From UBA7236 sp964463165 (lineage in GTDB: Bacteria > Bacteroidota > Bacteroidia > Chitinophagales > BACL12), in assembly GCA_964463165.1 (NCBI GenBank), contig CAYXBK010000014.1, positions 62,001 through 126,000 of the forward strand: a stretch of 64,000 bases of DNA, given 5' to 3'. Made by a program: the position numbers and the translations under genes. Numbering within the stretch: the first letter of the stretch is position 1; every line of letters starts with the position of its first letter. Under the pieces are notes generated by a model. It worked only from the letters and a program-made list of their open reading frames with translations. It was not told where the DNA came from and ran no database searches. Of the stretch, positions 9,416 through 17,276 are shown one piece after another.

Positions 9416-9957
9416 TCATTTTTCCTAAACCCTTTTATTGTTTTTCTTTCACCTGTTGCAATCAGCTTTTTCAGGTAATTGAAAATCGTTTGAATATCTG
9501 TTTCGTGTCTGAGATATTTTTCTTCAAGCAATTCAAGTTTGGTCAATATGTCTTTGTGGGTTAATAATAATTCCCGCATTCTTGTAAATACTCTGATTAT
9601 CTGAATATTTACTTTGGTTGCCTGCTTACTGTGCAGAATACTTGACAACATCGCAACTCCCTGTTCTGTAAAGGCCATGGGAGGATATTTACTATGTTCA
9701 CCTCTGTTTAAGGTCGCAATTTGCGACCTTAAATCATCCGCTTCCGCTTTTGTTAACCGGAACATGAAATCGCCTGGAAATCTGTCGATATTACGTCGAA
9801 CCTGTTCTTTTAATCTTTTGGTTTCAACTCCGTACAATTCTGCAAGGTCTTTATCCAGCATTACCTTTTGATCGCGGATAAGATAAATTTTCTGCATCAA
9901 TGTTTCATCCGGGATTGTTAGTTCTTTTAGGGGTTTCATCGCAGTAGATTGTTTCAT
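9412..9957 (-). CDS. ORF6N domain protein, copy A
   Basis: 181 residues with an N-terminal ORF6N domain (KIYLIRDQKVMLDKDLAELY, then LRSQIATLNRGEHSKYPPMA and FTEQGVAMLSSILHS) and a helical C-terminal tail (RMRELLLTHKDILTKLELLE). ORF6N occurs in phage antirepressor-like and bacterial DNA-binding proteins. This is the downstream member of a tandem pair: its ATG overlaps the stop of copy B by one base (TAATG). The two genes are near-identical at both ends and diverge in the middle. The pair lies in reverse orientation between hddC and gmhB, with no phage genes nearby. The target and function are unknown. Confidence 0.85.
   Translation of the reverse strand: MKQSTAMKPLKELTIPDETLMQKIYLIRDQKVMLDKDLAELYGVETKRLKEQVRRNIDRFPGDFMFRLTKAEADDLRSQIATLNRGEHSKYPPMAFTEQGVAMLSSILHSKQATKVNIQIIRVFTRMRELLLTHKDILTKLELLEEKYLRHETDIQTIFNYLKKLIATGERKTIKGFRKND
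9707..9733. promoter_or_regulatory. Perfect 27-nt palindrome inside ORF6N copy A
   Basis: Two 13-base arms around a single central T, with core aaggtcgcaa. It lies within the codons for LRSQIATL. Copy B carries the equivalent structure at 10255-10281. Perfect symmetry in coding DNA suggests a protein-binding or RNA-folding role, but codon constraint could also create it. Confidence 0.5.
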
Positions 9958-10493
9958 TAATCATCATTTTTCCTGAATCCTTTTATTGTTTTTCTTTCAC
10001 CTGTTGCAATTAGTTTTTTCAGGTAATTGAAAATCGTTTGAATATCTGTTTCGTGTCTGAGATATTTCTCTTCAAGCAATTCAAGTTTGGTCAATATGTC
10101 TTTGTGGGTTAATAATAATTCCCGCATTCTTGTAAATACTCTGATTATCTGAATATTGACTTTGATAGCTTGTTCGCTGTGAAGTACACTCGAAAGCATG
10201 GCAACACCCTGCTCCGTAAATGCCATAGCTGGATATTTGCTATGTTCTCCCCGGTTTAAGGTCACATTTTGTGACCTTAAAACAGCGGTTTCAGCTTCAT
10301 TTAAAATAAACATAAAATCCAAAGGGAACCGTGCAATATTTCGCTTAACAGCTTGTTTTAATACTTTGGTTTGAATACCATATAATTTTGCAAGGTCTTT
10401 ATCCAGCATTACCTTTTGATCGCGGATAAGATAAATTTTCTGCATTACCATTTCATCGGCAATGACTGCTTCTTTAAGGGGTTTCTTCAGCAT
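9957..10493 (-). CDS. ORF6N domain protein, copy B
   Basis: 178 residues, the first gene of the ORF6N pair. Domain content is as in copy A: KIYLIRDQKVMLDKDLAKLY, LRSQNVTLNRGEHSKYPAMA, FTEQGVAMLSSVLHS, then the same C-terminal helices ending ERKTIKGFRKNDD. The middle segment differs from copy A (KVLKQAVKRNIARFPLDFMF against RLKEQVRRNIDRFPGDFMF), which may give different DNA targets. Translation is coupled to copy A through the TAATG overlap. Spacing to divergent gmhB leaves about 110 bp that must hold both promoters. Confidence 0.85.
   Translation of the reverse strand: MLKKPLKEAVIADEMVMQKIYLIRDQKVMLDKDLAKLYGIQTKVLKQAVKRNIARFPLDFMFILNEAETAVLRSQNVTLNRGEHSKYPAMAFTEQGVAMLSSVLHSEQAIKVNIQIIRVFTRMRELLLTHKDILTKLELLEEKYLRHETDIQTIFNYLKKLIATGERKTIKGFRKNDD
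10255..10281. promoter_or_regulatory. Palindrome inside ORF6N copy B (12-base arms)
   Basis: Counterpart of the palindrome in copy A, with core aaggtcacat and arms of 12 bases around a 3-base centre. Relative to copy A one paired position has changed on both sides (G-C at 9716/9724 becomes A-T at 10264/10272), so the symmetry is kept although the sequence differs. Confidence 0.5.
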
Positions 10494-10554
10494 GAAATAA
10501 ATTTAAATTGAAGATAGTGCTTTGAACTCAAAGATTACCGGATCAAACAGACCG

Positions 10555-10595
10555 CATTTTTGCAATTTCTGTTCATGCAAATTTTAGCATTTTTG
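10555..10595 (+). promoter_or_regulatory. Two -7-like elements before gmhB
   Basis: CATTTTTG occurs at 10555-10562 and again at 10588-10595, each close to TAnnTTTG. The second lies only 6 bp before the preferred ATG at 10602, so a transcript from it would be nearly leaderless. Confidence 0.35.
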
Positions 10596-10601
10596 TACCC
10601 G

Positions 10602-11150
10602 ATGCATTTAAACGAACTGGAAATCGATTCATCCTGGACATTATTTCTCGACCGCGATGGAGTGATCAATAAAAAAATTGATAATGATTATGTGCGGAGC
10701 TGGGCTGATTTTCAATTTTTGGATGGCAGTCTTTCTGCTTTGCGCATACTCAGCGGCATTTTTGGAAGGATCGTAATAATTACCAATCAGCGAGGAATTG
10801 CAAAAGGGCTTTATTCTGTTGCCGACCTCAATGATGTGCATGATAAAATGCGTGCCGAGATATATGCCGCCGGCGGGAGAGTTGACGGTATTTTTTTCTG
10901 CCCGCATATGGGCGATGAAGCGGAATGTAATTGCAGAAAACCAAAACCCGGAATGGCATTGCAGGCAAAAGCACAATTCCCGGAAATTGATTTTTCAAAA
11001 TCGGTGCTCGTCGGTGATTCGCTGTCGGATATAGTTTTCGGAGAAAATCTCGGCATGATCACCGTCCATATCACATCTACCCAAATCCTTAAAAACGCAA
11101 TGTTCCAATGTGTATCCCTCGCCGAATTTGCCCGACTACTAACAAAATGA
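10602..11150 (+). CDS. gmhB: D-glycero-D-manno-heptose 1,7-bisphosphate phosphatase (HAD)
   Basis: Removes the C7 phosphate from heptose 1,7-bisphosphate, the step between HddA and HddC. HAD motifs are present: LFLDRDGVIN (nucleophile Asp), IITNQRGIAKG (motif II) and VLVGDSLSDIVFG (motif IV); the cysteine/histidine zinc loop FCPHMGDEAECNCRKPKPG is typical of GmhB. I place the start at 10602 (MHLNELEID) because GmhB proteins begin shortly before the DxD motif; ATG at 10575 and the start at 10560 are alternatives. It sits apart from the other pathway genes, behind the ORF6N pair, with its own promoter-like elements. Confidence 0.88.
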   Translation: MHLNELEIDSSWTLFLDRDGVINKKIDNDYVRSWADFQFLDGSLSALRILSGIFGRIVIITNQRGIAKGLYSVADLNDVHDKMRAEIYAAGGRVDGIFFCPHMGDEAECNCRKPKPGMALQAKAQFPEIDFSKSVLVGDSLSDIVFGENLGMITVHITSTQILKNAMFQCVSLAEFARLLTK

Positions 11151-11300
11151 TGGAGCAAGATTTAAAAAAGTAAGGTTTTTCCCGTTAAAAGTTGTTAATT
11201 TCGCCCCCTGTTAGCACGGTTCAGCCAAAAGATTTCATTTATCCGGTGAAGCAACCAATAAAAACCCTGCTTCATCTACATAAATGCTGAGAGGTGGCTT

Positions 11301-12698
11301 ATGGTAAGAAGATATTCCCAATTCCTTGAACTCGTTTACTTCCTGGTGGATGTTGTACTTCTCAACATCTCCTTTTTCATCGCCATTTTCATCAGCTTCG
11401 ACCGTTTTTCAAAAGTTGCCACAGACAGAAAGTTTGCCATGCTGCTTGTTGCCGTGAACCTGATCTGGTTCCTGGTAACTACAGTTCAGAATTATTACAA
11501 AGTTGAGCGCCGCATCGGTTACGAACAATTGATCTTCCGTTTTTTCAAGGTTCTCGCATTCCAGGCCCTGTTAACTTTTACCTATCTTTTCCTCATAAAA
11601 GGGCAGCAGTTCTCACGTGCTCAGCTCGCTTATACCTATTTGTTTTTTACCGTCCTCGACCTTGCATGGCGCATTGGCTTCGAAACCTATCTGAAAAGAT
11701 ACCGGGCAAGAGGTGGTAATTACAGGCGCATCATAGTGCTCGGCACCACAACTTCATCCATTCAGTTTGTAAAGGAAATTCAGGAACACAACGAATTCGG
11801 TTACAGGTTTCTCGGCTATTTCGATGACCCTGAAACTTCGATGGAAGAACTCACCGGAAGTTTGAAAGATGTAAAATCCTATTGTGCCGTCAACCATGTG
11901 GATGAAATTTACTTCGCATTGAGGCCTACGGATATGAATGATTATGTAGATGACCTGATGACATTCTGCGACGATAATCTGATCCGTTTCCGTTTTGTAC
12001 CGGAATTTTCCACCTATGTAAAACGCTATTATAAAAAAATAAATATCGAGTATTACGGAAATACACCTGTTTTAAGTGTCCGCCCCGAACCGCTTGATAA
12101 TATGTATAACCGGATTCAAAAACGCTCGTTTGATATTTTGTTTGCGTCTTTGTTCTTTGCGATTATAGGCTGGTGGTTGTTTCCACTCATTGCAATTTTT
12201 GTAAAGCTTTCTTCACCCGGCCCGGTATTTTTTATTCAGAAAAGAAGCGGTGAAGGAAACAGGGAATTTTTATGTTATAAATTCCGCACGATGAAAGTGA
12301 ATGCAGAGGCAGATTCTAAACAGGCGACGAAAGGTGATCCACGCATTACAAGAGTTGGTGCATTTCTGCGCAAAACCAATCTGGATGAATTACCTCAATT
12401 CATAAATGTGTTGCGTGGAGATATGAGTGTAGTTGGCCCCCGTCCGCATATGTTGAAACACACAGAAGAATATTCCAAGATTGTAAATAACTTTATGGTG
12501 CGCCAATTCGTGAAACCGGGAATTACCGGTGCAGCACAGGCAAATGGTTACAGAGGTGATACAACAGATCCGGTGATGATGGAAAAACGGGTACAATATG
12601 ATTTATGGTACCTCGAAAACTGGAGCTTCTGGCTTGATGTGAAAATTGTGTTGCTTACGGTTTGGAGCATGCTTAAAGGAAATGAAAATGCGGTTTAA
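11301..12698 (+). CDS. Polyprenyl-phosphate sugar-1-phosphate transferase (WcaJ-like)
   Basis: Membrane enzyme that starts repeat-unit assembly of an exopolysaccharide or capsule by moving a sugar phosphate onto undecaprenyl phosphate. Several transmembrane helices fill residues 1-130, a Rossmann-like CoA-binding domain follows (RIIVLGTTTSSIQFV), and the C-terminal bacterial sugar transferase domain shows KRSFDILFASLFF, SSPGPVFFIQKRSG, FRTMKVNAEADSKQ, RKTNLDELPQFINVLRGDMS and VGPRPH. The length (465) is normal for the family. Sugar specificity (glucose, galactose or other) cannot be read from sequence. It follows the heptose genes and overlaps the next gene, consistent with one surface-glycan locus. 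Confidence 0.9.
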   Translation: MVRRYSQFLELVYFLVDVVLLNISFFIAIFISFDRFSKVATDRKFAMLLVAVNLIWFLVTTVQNYYKVERRIGYEQLIFRFFKVLAFQALLTFTYLFLIKGQQFSRAQLAYTYLFFTVLDLAWRIGFETYLKRYRARGGNYRRIIVLGTTTSSIQFVKEIQEHNEFGYRFLGYFDDPETSMEELTGSLKDVKSYCAVNHVDEIYFALRPTDMNDYVDDLMTFCDDNLIRFRFVPEFSTYVKRYYKKINIEYYGNTPVLSVRPEPLDNMYNRIQKRSFDILFASLFFAIIGWWLFPLIAIFVKLSSPGPVFFIQKRSGEGNREFLCYKFRTMKVNAEADSKQATKGDPRITRVGAFLRKTNLDELPQFINVLRGDMSVVGPRPHMLKHTEEYSKIVNNFMVRQFVKPGITGAAQANGYRGDTTDPVMMEKRVQYDLWYLENWSFWLDVKIVLLTVWSMLKGNENAV

Positions 12699-14310
12699 AC
12701 TTCTCTTATTATTTGTTTGCACACAAACATTTTTATCTGCACAACAAAACAATCTTTTCTTAAACAGACAAATTTATAATTGGTACGAACCTGAATTAAA
12801 TAAACAGGACGTGCATTTTCATACTGCGATCCGTCCCTACCGGATGAGTGAACTGGATTCCGTTGTTTCTTGTGATGCAGTTTTTCAGCTTGAGAAAGTA
12901 AACGGAGATAAATTTTTCGGTAAATTCTGGAATTGGATCGGATACGATACGATCGTCGGCGTTTCAACTCCCGATTTTCATATGCGTATCGATCCGCTTA
13001 TCAATTTTGCAGGCGGCTACGACCTCGAAAATAACGGCAAAGGATTATGGACAAATACCCGCGGTGTTGCAATCTCCGCAGATATCGGTGAAAAAAGAAA
13101 TGTATCATTCACAACAACCGTTCGTGAAAATCAGGCGAAATATCCCGATTACCTGATGCGATTTATAAAACAATACCAGGTAGTGCCTGGTCAGGGGAAA
13201 GTCAGGAATTTCAAAGCAAATGCATATGATTATTTAAATGCAACCGGATACGTTTCTTATACAGCGTCGAAAAATTTTAATTTTCAATTGGGACACGATA
13301 AGAATTTTATCGGCGACGGATACAGAAGTATGCTGTTAAGCGATAATTCATTGTATTATCCTTTTTTCAAAATCACAACTACATTCTGGAAAATAAAATA
13401 CATGAATTTATACACCCAGTTTGATGATGCAATGAACGGGCTGGATGCAGACGGTGCAAATGTGGTGACGGGTATTACACGAAAATGGGGATCGTTTCAC
13501 TATTTGAGCTTTGATTTATTTCCATGGGTGCAGGTGGGTTTATTTGAAGGAATTATCTGGCCGAATAATGATACAACTTTAACGAGAGGCTTTGATGTGA
13601 ATTATTTAAATCCGGTTATTTTCTTCCGCCCGGTCGAATTTGGTTTGGGCTCGCCGGATAATGCAGTACTTGGTGCAAATATTAAATTCATTCCGTTTGA
13701 TGATCTGATTGTTTACGGACAATTTTTAATGGATGATCTGGATGTTGCAGCCGCACGGAATGGTGAAGGATATTACCGGAATAAATTCGGTATTCAATCG
13801 GGCGTTAAATTTTACGGAATAAAAAATTTAATTCTGCAGGCGGAAATGAACCAGGCAAATCCGTACACCTATGCGCATAAAGAACCTGTGCAGAATTATG
13901 CGCATTACAATCAGCCGTTGGCACATCCGCTCGGTGCCAATTTCAGGGAATTTATCGCGATTATCGATTATCGTTTCTGGCAGCGGTTTTATGTAGAGGC
14001 GAAATTTCAATCCGCTTTTACAGGTTTGGATCAGACAGAAGCTGAAAATTTTGGTGCAGATATTTATAAATCCGATTTTACAATCCCGGACTTCCCTGAT
14101 TCATATGGTAATTTTATCGGCCAGGGTTTAAAAACAACAATTAAAAGTACAGACCTTCGTGGAGGGTTTCTCATTAATCCTTCTATTAATTTAAATATTG
14201 AAGGCCAGATATTTATCCGCAATTATGAAAACGATCTCGAACAGATAAGAACAACCATGTTCATGCTCGCACTCAAAACAGATTTGTTTAATTCGTATTA
14301 CGATTTATAA
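12688..14310 (+). CDS. Wzi/RemB-like outer-membrane protein
   Basis: Signal peptide MRFKLLLLFVCTQTFLSAQ is followed by ~520 residues rich in aromatic, alternating strands (FNFQLGHDKNFIGDGYRS, YLSFDLFPWVQVGLFEG), the pattern of capsule-assembly Wzi and gliding-protein RemB barrels. It probably anchors or exports surface polysaccharide. The start at 12688 follows AAAGGA at a good distance; ATG at 12682 is an alternative, and an in-frame 12646 start would leave no signal peptide at the N-terminus. It overlaps the sugar transferase gene by 11 bp. Confidence 0.75.
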   Translation: MRFKLLLLFVCTQTFLSAQQNNLFLNRQIYNWYEPELNKQDVHFHTAIRPYRMSELDSVVSCDAVFQLEKVNGDKFFGKFWNWIGYDTIVGVSTPDFHMRIDPLINFAGGYDLENNGKGLWTNTRGVAISADIGEKRNVSFTTTVRENQAKYPDYLMRFIKQYQVVPGQGKVRNFKANAYDYLNATGYVSYTASKNFNFQLGHDKNFIGDGYRSMLLSDNSLYYPFFKITTTFWKIKYMNLYTQFDDAMNGLDADGANVVTGITRKWGSFHYLSFDLFPWVQVGLFEGIIWPNNDTTLTRGFDVNYLNPVIFFRPVEFGLGSPDNAVLGANIKFIPFDDLIVYGQFLMDDLDVAAARNGEGYYRNKFGIQSGVKFYGIKNLILQAEMNQANPYTYAHKEPVQNYAHYNQPLAHPLGANFREFIAIIDYRFWQRFYVEAKFQSAFTGLDQTEAENFGADIYKSDFTIPDFPDSYGNFIGQGLKTTIKSTDLRGGFLINPSINLNIEGQIFIRNYENDLEQIRTTMFMLALKTDLFNSYYDL

Positions 14311-14349
14311 AGTCCCTGAAAAATTTTTATTCAAGGCAAAGAAAGGAAT

Positions 14350-14385
14350 AAAAAAAAGCTTCAGAAATCAGCATTTCTGAAGCTT
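14350..14385 (-). terminator. Rho-independent terminator of tRNA-Arg(CCG)
   Basis: A 13-bp stem (14356-14368 with 14373-14385, core cttcagaaat) with a 4-base loop begins right after the tRNA 3' end. On the minus strand it is followed by a run of T (plus-strand A run at 14350-14357). Confidence 0.8.
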
Positions 14386-14386
14386 G

Positions 14387-14458
14387 TAGCCCCGGGCGGA
14401 ATCGAACCGCCATCTGAAGAACCGGAATCTTCCATTCTATCCATTATACTACGGGGCC
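14387..14458 (-). tRNA. tRNA-Arg (anticodon CCG)
   Basis: 72-nt cloverleaf on the minus strand. The acceptor stem pairs GGCCCCG with CGGGGCT, the anticodon stem is GAAGA/TCTTC around loop TTCCGGT giving anticodon CCG (codon CGG), and the T arm contains GGTTCGATTCC. The 3' CCA is not encoded. The D stem is weak but the D loop carries the GG pair. Confidence 0.9.
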
Positions 14459-14493
14459 GGAGACTGCAAAGTTAAGTGATTCGGTTGCTATCC

Positions 14494-14519
14494 AAAAAAA
14501 TGTCCGCCAACAGGCGGAC
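14494..14519 (-). terminator. Rho-independent terminator of tRNA-Arg(CCT)
   Basis: 7-bp GC-rich stem gtccgcc/ggcggac (14502-14508 with 14513-14519) with loop aaca; on the minus strand seven T follow (plus-strand A run 14494-14500). It lies between the two tRNA genes, so each is terminated separately. Confidence 0.7.
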
Positions 14520-14551
14520 GGTTTTATGCGACATTGGGGGTGACGAATTTG

Positions 14552-14623
14552 TAGTCCCGAGCAGAATCGAACTGCTATCTAAAGTTTAGGAAACTTCTAT
14601 TCTATCCGTTGAACTACGGGACC
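14552..14623 (-). tRNA. tRNA-Arg (anticodon CCT)
   Basis: 72-nt cloverleaf on the minus strand. The acceptor pairs GGTCCCG with CGGGACT. The anticodon stem GAAGT/ACTTT encloses TTCCTAA, giving anticodon CCT (codon AGG), and the T arm has AGTTCGATTCT. CCA is not encoded. The acceptor, D arm and overall layout resemble the neighbouring tRNA-Arg(CCG), suggesting common descent. Confidence 0.9.
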
Positions 14624-14674
14624 AATATGCTGCAAAAATAATGCAGTTTTTTTTGAGGAAGCGTGAATGGATAA

Positions 14675-15130
14675 TTATTGCGATTCCTGTTGTCCCGTAC
14701 CGGTGAGTTTTTTGGAATTGATCTGATAACCGATAATTTTAATTCCGTCTTCTTCTTTTATCAGATTAAAGGTTTCGGTTGTCGTGTCTTTATCATAATA
14801 AACTTTGTATTGCAAATGGTATGAACCGGATGGATCGGTTCCGCTCACAACCTTTGAATCCCATTTTTCCAATTCATAATTCATGAGATTGCCTGTGATA
14901 CGATTAAAATTACCCATCATGATTTCATATTCGGGTTTTGTAGTATAAAGAAAAAAATCCTTGCTGAGTACCGGATATGTTTTTTCGAGTGCATTTTCCC
15001 GGACAGCTTCATAAAAGGTTACAGCAATTTTATCGGCTGCTGTTTTGTCTGCATCTGAATTCATGCTTGTTGAATTAAACGAACAGCTCATTCCGGAAAA
15101 AATAATGCATGCAAATAAAAAATGTTTCAT
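14675..15130 (-). CDS. Small lipoprotein of unknown function
   Basis: 151 residues. A lipobox-like FSGMSC closes the signal peptide at about Cys16, so the mature protein is likely lipid-anchored. The body (FYEAVRENALEKTYPVLSKD, later YHLQYKVYYDKDTTTETFNL) resembles small alpha/beta DUF4019/NTF2-like periplasmic domains, though I cannot name the family. It follows the glycosidase-like gene by 10 bp on the same strand and is probably co-transcribed with it. Confidence 0.6.
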   Translation of the reverse strand: MKHFLFACIIFSGMSCSFNSTSMNSDADKTAADKIAVTFYEAVRENALEKTYPVLSKDFFLYTTKPEYEIMMGNFNRITGNLMNYELEKWDSKVVSGTDPSGSYHLQYKVYYDKDTTTETFNLIKEEDGIKIIGYQINSKKLTGTGQQESQ

Positions 15131-15140
15131 ATCAATTTAT

Positions 15141-16589
15141 TTACTGTGTGATGATCTTTATATAACCAAATGCATTTGCAGGAATTTCTGATATTGAAAT
15201 TCCTTTTTTGATCTCTGTTCCCTGTACTTCAAGTGTTTTTTGTGAAGTTTTTGCCATAAAGCCGGTTTGCCCTGCACTGCTGTAAGTATGCAGTCCTGTT
15301 AAATAATGGATTTCAAAATTAATAATCTTACAATTTTTGAATTTTATGTCCGGCATCATACTTTGTTCCCCCGTATGATTAAAATAAAAATAATATTCAC
15401 CCGGTTTTTCTATTTCATTTTTTTCTTTCAATGAAGGCGTTGCATACGGCAATTCATTTGCAAGCTGAATTGCGTACCAATGACAGCGGTTTATTTTTTC
15501 CAGTCCTTCAGGATTTGCATCCAGTTTACCTGCGGGCCTGCGTGCTGCCCAATACCAGTTGGCGATGAAATTCTGTACAAGTAATATTTGGAAATCATTC
15601 CTGTATTTACAAAATATATCAAATACACGTCCTGCATTTGCGATTGTATTCGACCAGTATTCAGCCTGCTTATCACCGAATTCGGTGCATTGATAAATTT
15701 TTCCGGGGAGATTTTTTTTAAGGTAGGCGATATATTCTTCCAAACCGGTATCCTGCTTTGTGAGTGCAATATATTTTTCGAAAGCTGCATCCAATGCAGG
15801 ATAGGTGCTGTCGGAATAATAAACTATGCTTTTCGGATGTAACGTATTTGCCTCTTTCAACTCATTGAATAAATAATAATGTACATCCACCCCCGAAATA
15901 AAATTTCCGGTTTCATGCATATACTGGATCAGAGCATCGTTCCATTTAATATGATCTGATTTTCCGAGCTCCTGGCCGATGCACAATAACCGCGGAATTG
16001 ACGGCCATTTTTTCTCACATGCTTTGAATATGGGTTCAAAATCTTTCCGGTAGGCTTCAAAATCATATTTATAACTGTAAAATGTTTCGTTGCCAGCAAC
16101 AATTGAAATAATATTTACACCCGAATCAATCAAAGTCTGAATAACCGAAATGTTTGATTCCACATTTCCCTGTAAAACATTTAAACAATAATCTACCTGC
16201 AGATTTTTTAATTTTCGTGAGAGGTCTATCAATTCCAGAATTGCACTTCTCGGCCGCAACATATCACTGTCTGCCTGCTTTAAATCTTTCTCCAGTTTAT
16301 CCTGTTTTACACGATCTTTCGGATCCGTGAATTTGATGTAAAACTTTTCAATGGAATCTTTATTCATTCCAAGGCCGGGTTTATCCAGCGAAGGAAAAGC
16401 GAGTTTCGAATCACCGCCTCCCGGCCACCTGATTGCAATCGGATGTATGCCGTTCAGCATTTGCAATTGTGAGATATCACTGTCTGTCAAAACACTTGTC
16501 AGGCCTTCTCCATTCCCGCCAATTACCTGCGAGTGCAAAGTTTTGAAACTGAATAAACTGATAATTAAAATGGGGAGAAATGTTTTCAT
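15141..16589 (-). CDS. Divergent secreted glycoside-hydrolase-like protein
   Basis: Signal peptide (MKTFLPILIISLFSFKTLHS) and a ~460-residue TIM-barrel-like body. Two candidate catalytic glutamates stand where clan-A glycosidases keep them: E168 in SIVAGNETF (acid/base, GNE) and E303 in IYQCTEFGD (nucleophile). RWPGGGDSKLAFP near residue 55 and GVDVHYYLF near 235 also recall arabinofuranosidase or glucuronidase barrels. The C-terminal ~90 residues are beta-rich. There is no T9SS tail, so it is likely periplasmic. Substrate is unknown. Gaps in the GH motifs leave open that it only binds sugar. Confidence 0.55.
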   Translation of the reverse strand: MKTFLPILIISLFSFKTLHSQVIGGNGEGLTSVLTDSDISQLQMLNGIHPIAIRWPGGGDSKLAFPSLDKPGLGMNKDSIEKFYIKFTDPKDRVKQDKLEKDLKQADSDMLRPRSAILELIDLSRKLKNLQVDYCLNVLQGNVESNISVIQTLIDSGVNIISIVAGNETFYSYKYDFEAYRKDFEPIFKACEKKWPSIPRLLCIGQELGKSDHIKWNDALIQYMHETGNFISGVDVHYYLFNELKEANTLHPKSIVYYSDSTYPALDAAFEKYIALTKQDTGLEEYIAYLKKNLPGKIYQCTEFGDKQAEYWSNTIANAGRVFDIFCKYRNDFQILLVQNFIANWYWAARRPAGKLDANPEGLEKINRCHWYAIQLANELPYATPSLKEKNEIEKPGEYYFYFNHTGEQSMMPDIKFKNCKIINFEIHYLTGLHTYSSAGQTGFMAKTSQKTLEVQGTEIKKGISISEIPANAFGYIKIITQ

Positions 16590-16686
16590 ACATGTAAAAA
16601 TACATTTTAATAATACAAGTTACAATGGACTGTTAAATGACGAACAGCCTATAAACAGGAACTGCTTTTTTGTAATTTTAGGCCGG

Positions 16687-17202
16687 GTGTATATATATAT
16701 CAAATTCCTGTTACTTCGATTTTCAGCAATTCTGTTAATTGCCGTTTTCTTTTTTTATTCCTGTGGATTTCATTTTTATTATCAGTTCAGGCTGCAGCAG
16801 ATAAAAACAGAAAATATAATTTCTATTCAGGATGAAACCCGGTATCATAGTCTGGTTGCGATACATGCCCCGCTTGATGAAATCATATGGCTGGATGATC
16901 ATGAAATTTCATGGAACGGAAATTTATATGATATTACGCAGGTTGAAGTGCACGATAATTTTCTAACCGCACTCGGTGAATATGATGCAGAAGAAGCAGA
17001 ATTACAGGAAGAATATGAAAATGCGGAACAAAATAATCTTCCTGTTCAAAATACATATAAAATTAAAACGACAGAATCTTTTCTGCATCCTTACATTTCA
17101 TTCGTGCAAAATACAGATGCGGATGAGCTGATTTATCCGCCCTTATTCGGTCGTATTGATTCCGGCCATAAAAATTCGTTTTTCCCGCCACCAAAAGCAT
17201 AG
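16687..17202 (+). CDS. Membrane-anchored hypothetical protein before a TonB receptor
   Basis: About 171 residues starting at GTG 16687: one hydrophobic anchor (FLLLRFSAILLIAVFFFYSC), then FHFYYQF and the motif WLDDHEISWNGNLYDITQVE, ending FFPPPKA. The frame is open much further upstream, but that part lies antisense over the glycosidase gene and reads as shadow, so I reject earlier starts. Proteins with a similar W-x-H/DE-E-x-x-x-G-x-(M/L)YD segment often precede TonB receptors in Bacteroidota as I recall them; the function is not known to me. A terminator hairpin follows. Confidence 0.5.
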   Translation: MYIYIKFLLLRFSAILLIAVFFFYSCGFHFYYQFRLQQIKTENIISIQDETRYHSLVAIHAPLDEIIWLDDHEISWNGNLYDITQVEVHDNFLTALGEYDAEEAELQEEYENAEQNNLPVQNTYKIKTTESFLHPYISFVQNTDADELIYPPLFGRIDSGHKNSFFPPPKA

Positions 17203-17224
17203 CGATATTTTAATTGTATTTGAT

Positions 17225-17260
17225 CTTGTCCCGAAAGGGATGGGCTTTTGTATTTTTTTT
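17225..17260 (+). terminator. Terminator between the small membrane protein and the TonB receptor
   Basis: 8-bp stem with G-U pairs (cttgtccc at 17225-17232, gggatggg at 17237-17244) closed by a GAAA tetraloop and followed by tttt and a longer T run to 17260. Such cccgaaaggg hairpins are frequent Bacteroidota terminators. Confidence 0.6.
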
Positions 17261-17276
17261 AAATTAAAAATTGACT

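Larger units (their letters stand above)
9416..10445. repeat. Direct repeat from duplicated ORF6N genes, offset 548 bp
   Basis: Bases 9416-9609 and 9964-10157 differ at only about five of 194 positions. Bases 9841-9897 and 10389-10445 are identical over 57 bp. The sequence between (9610-9840 against 10158-10388) is clearly more diverged. The pattern fits a tandem duplication with later gene conversion of the ends, or diversifying change in the middle. Confidence 0.85.

Noticed and set aside
9412..10493. Prophage remnant at the ORF6N pair
   Set aside because: ORF6N occurs in phage proteins, but no integrase, capsid, lysis gene or att repeat is present nearby.
14387..14623. tRNA-Arg genes as an integration site
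   Set aside because: I saw no duplicated tRNA 3' end and no integrase in the flanking sequence.
16351..16686. N-terminal extension of the membrane protein that ends at 17202
   Set aside because: It lies antisense over the glycosidase-like gene and shows no conserved-looking protein; the hydrophobic anchor begins after 16687.
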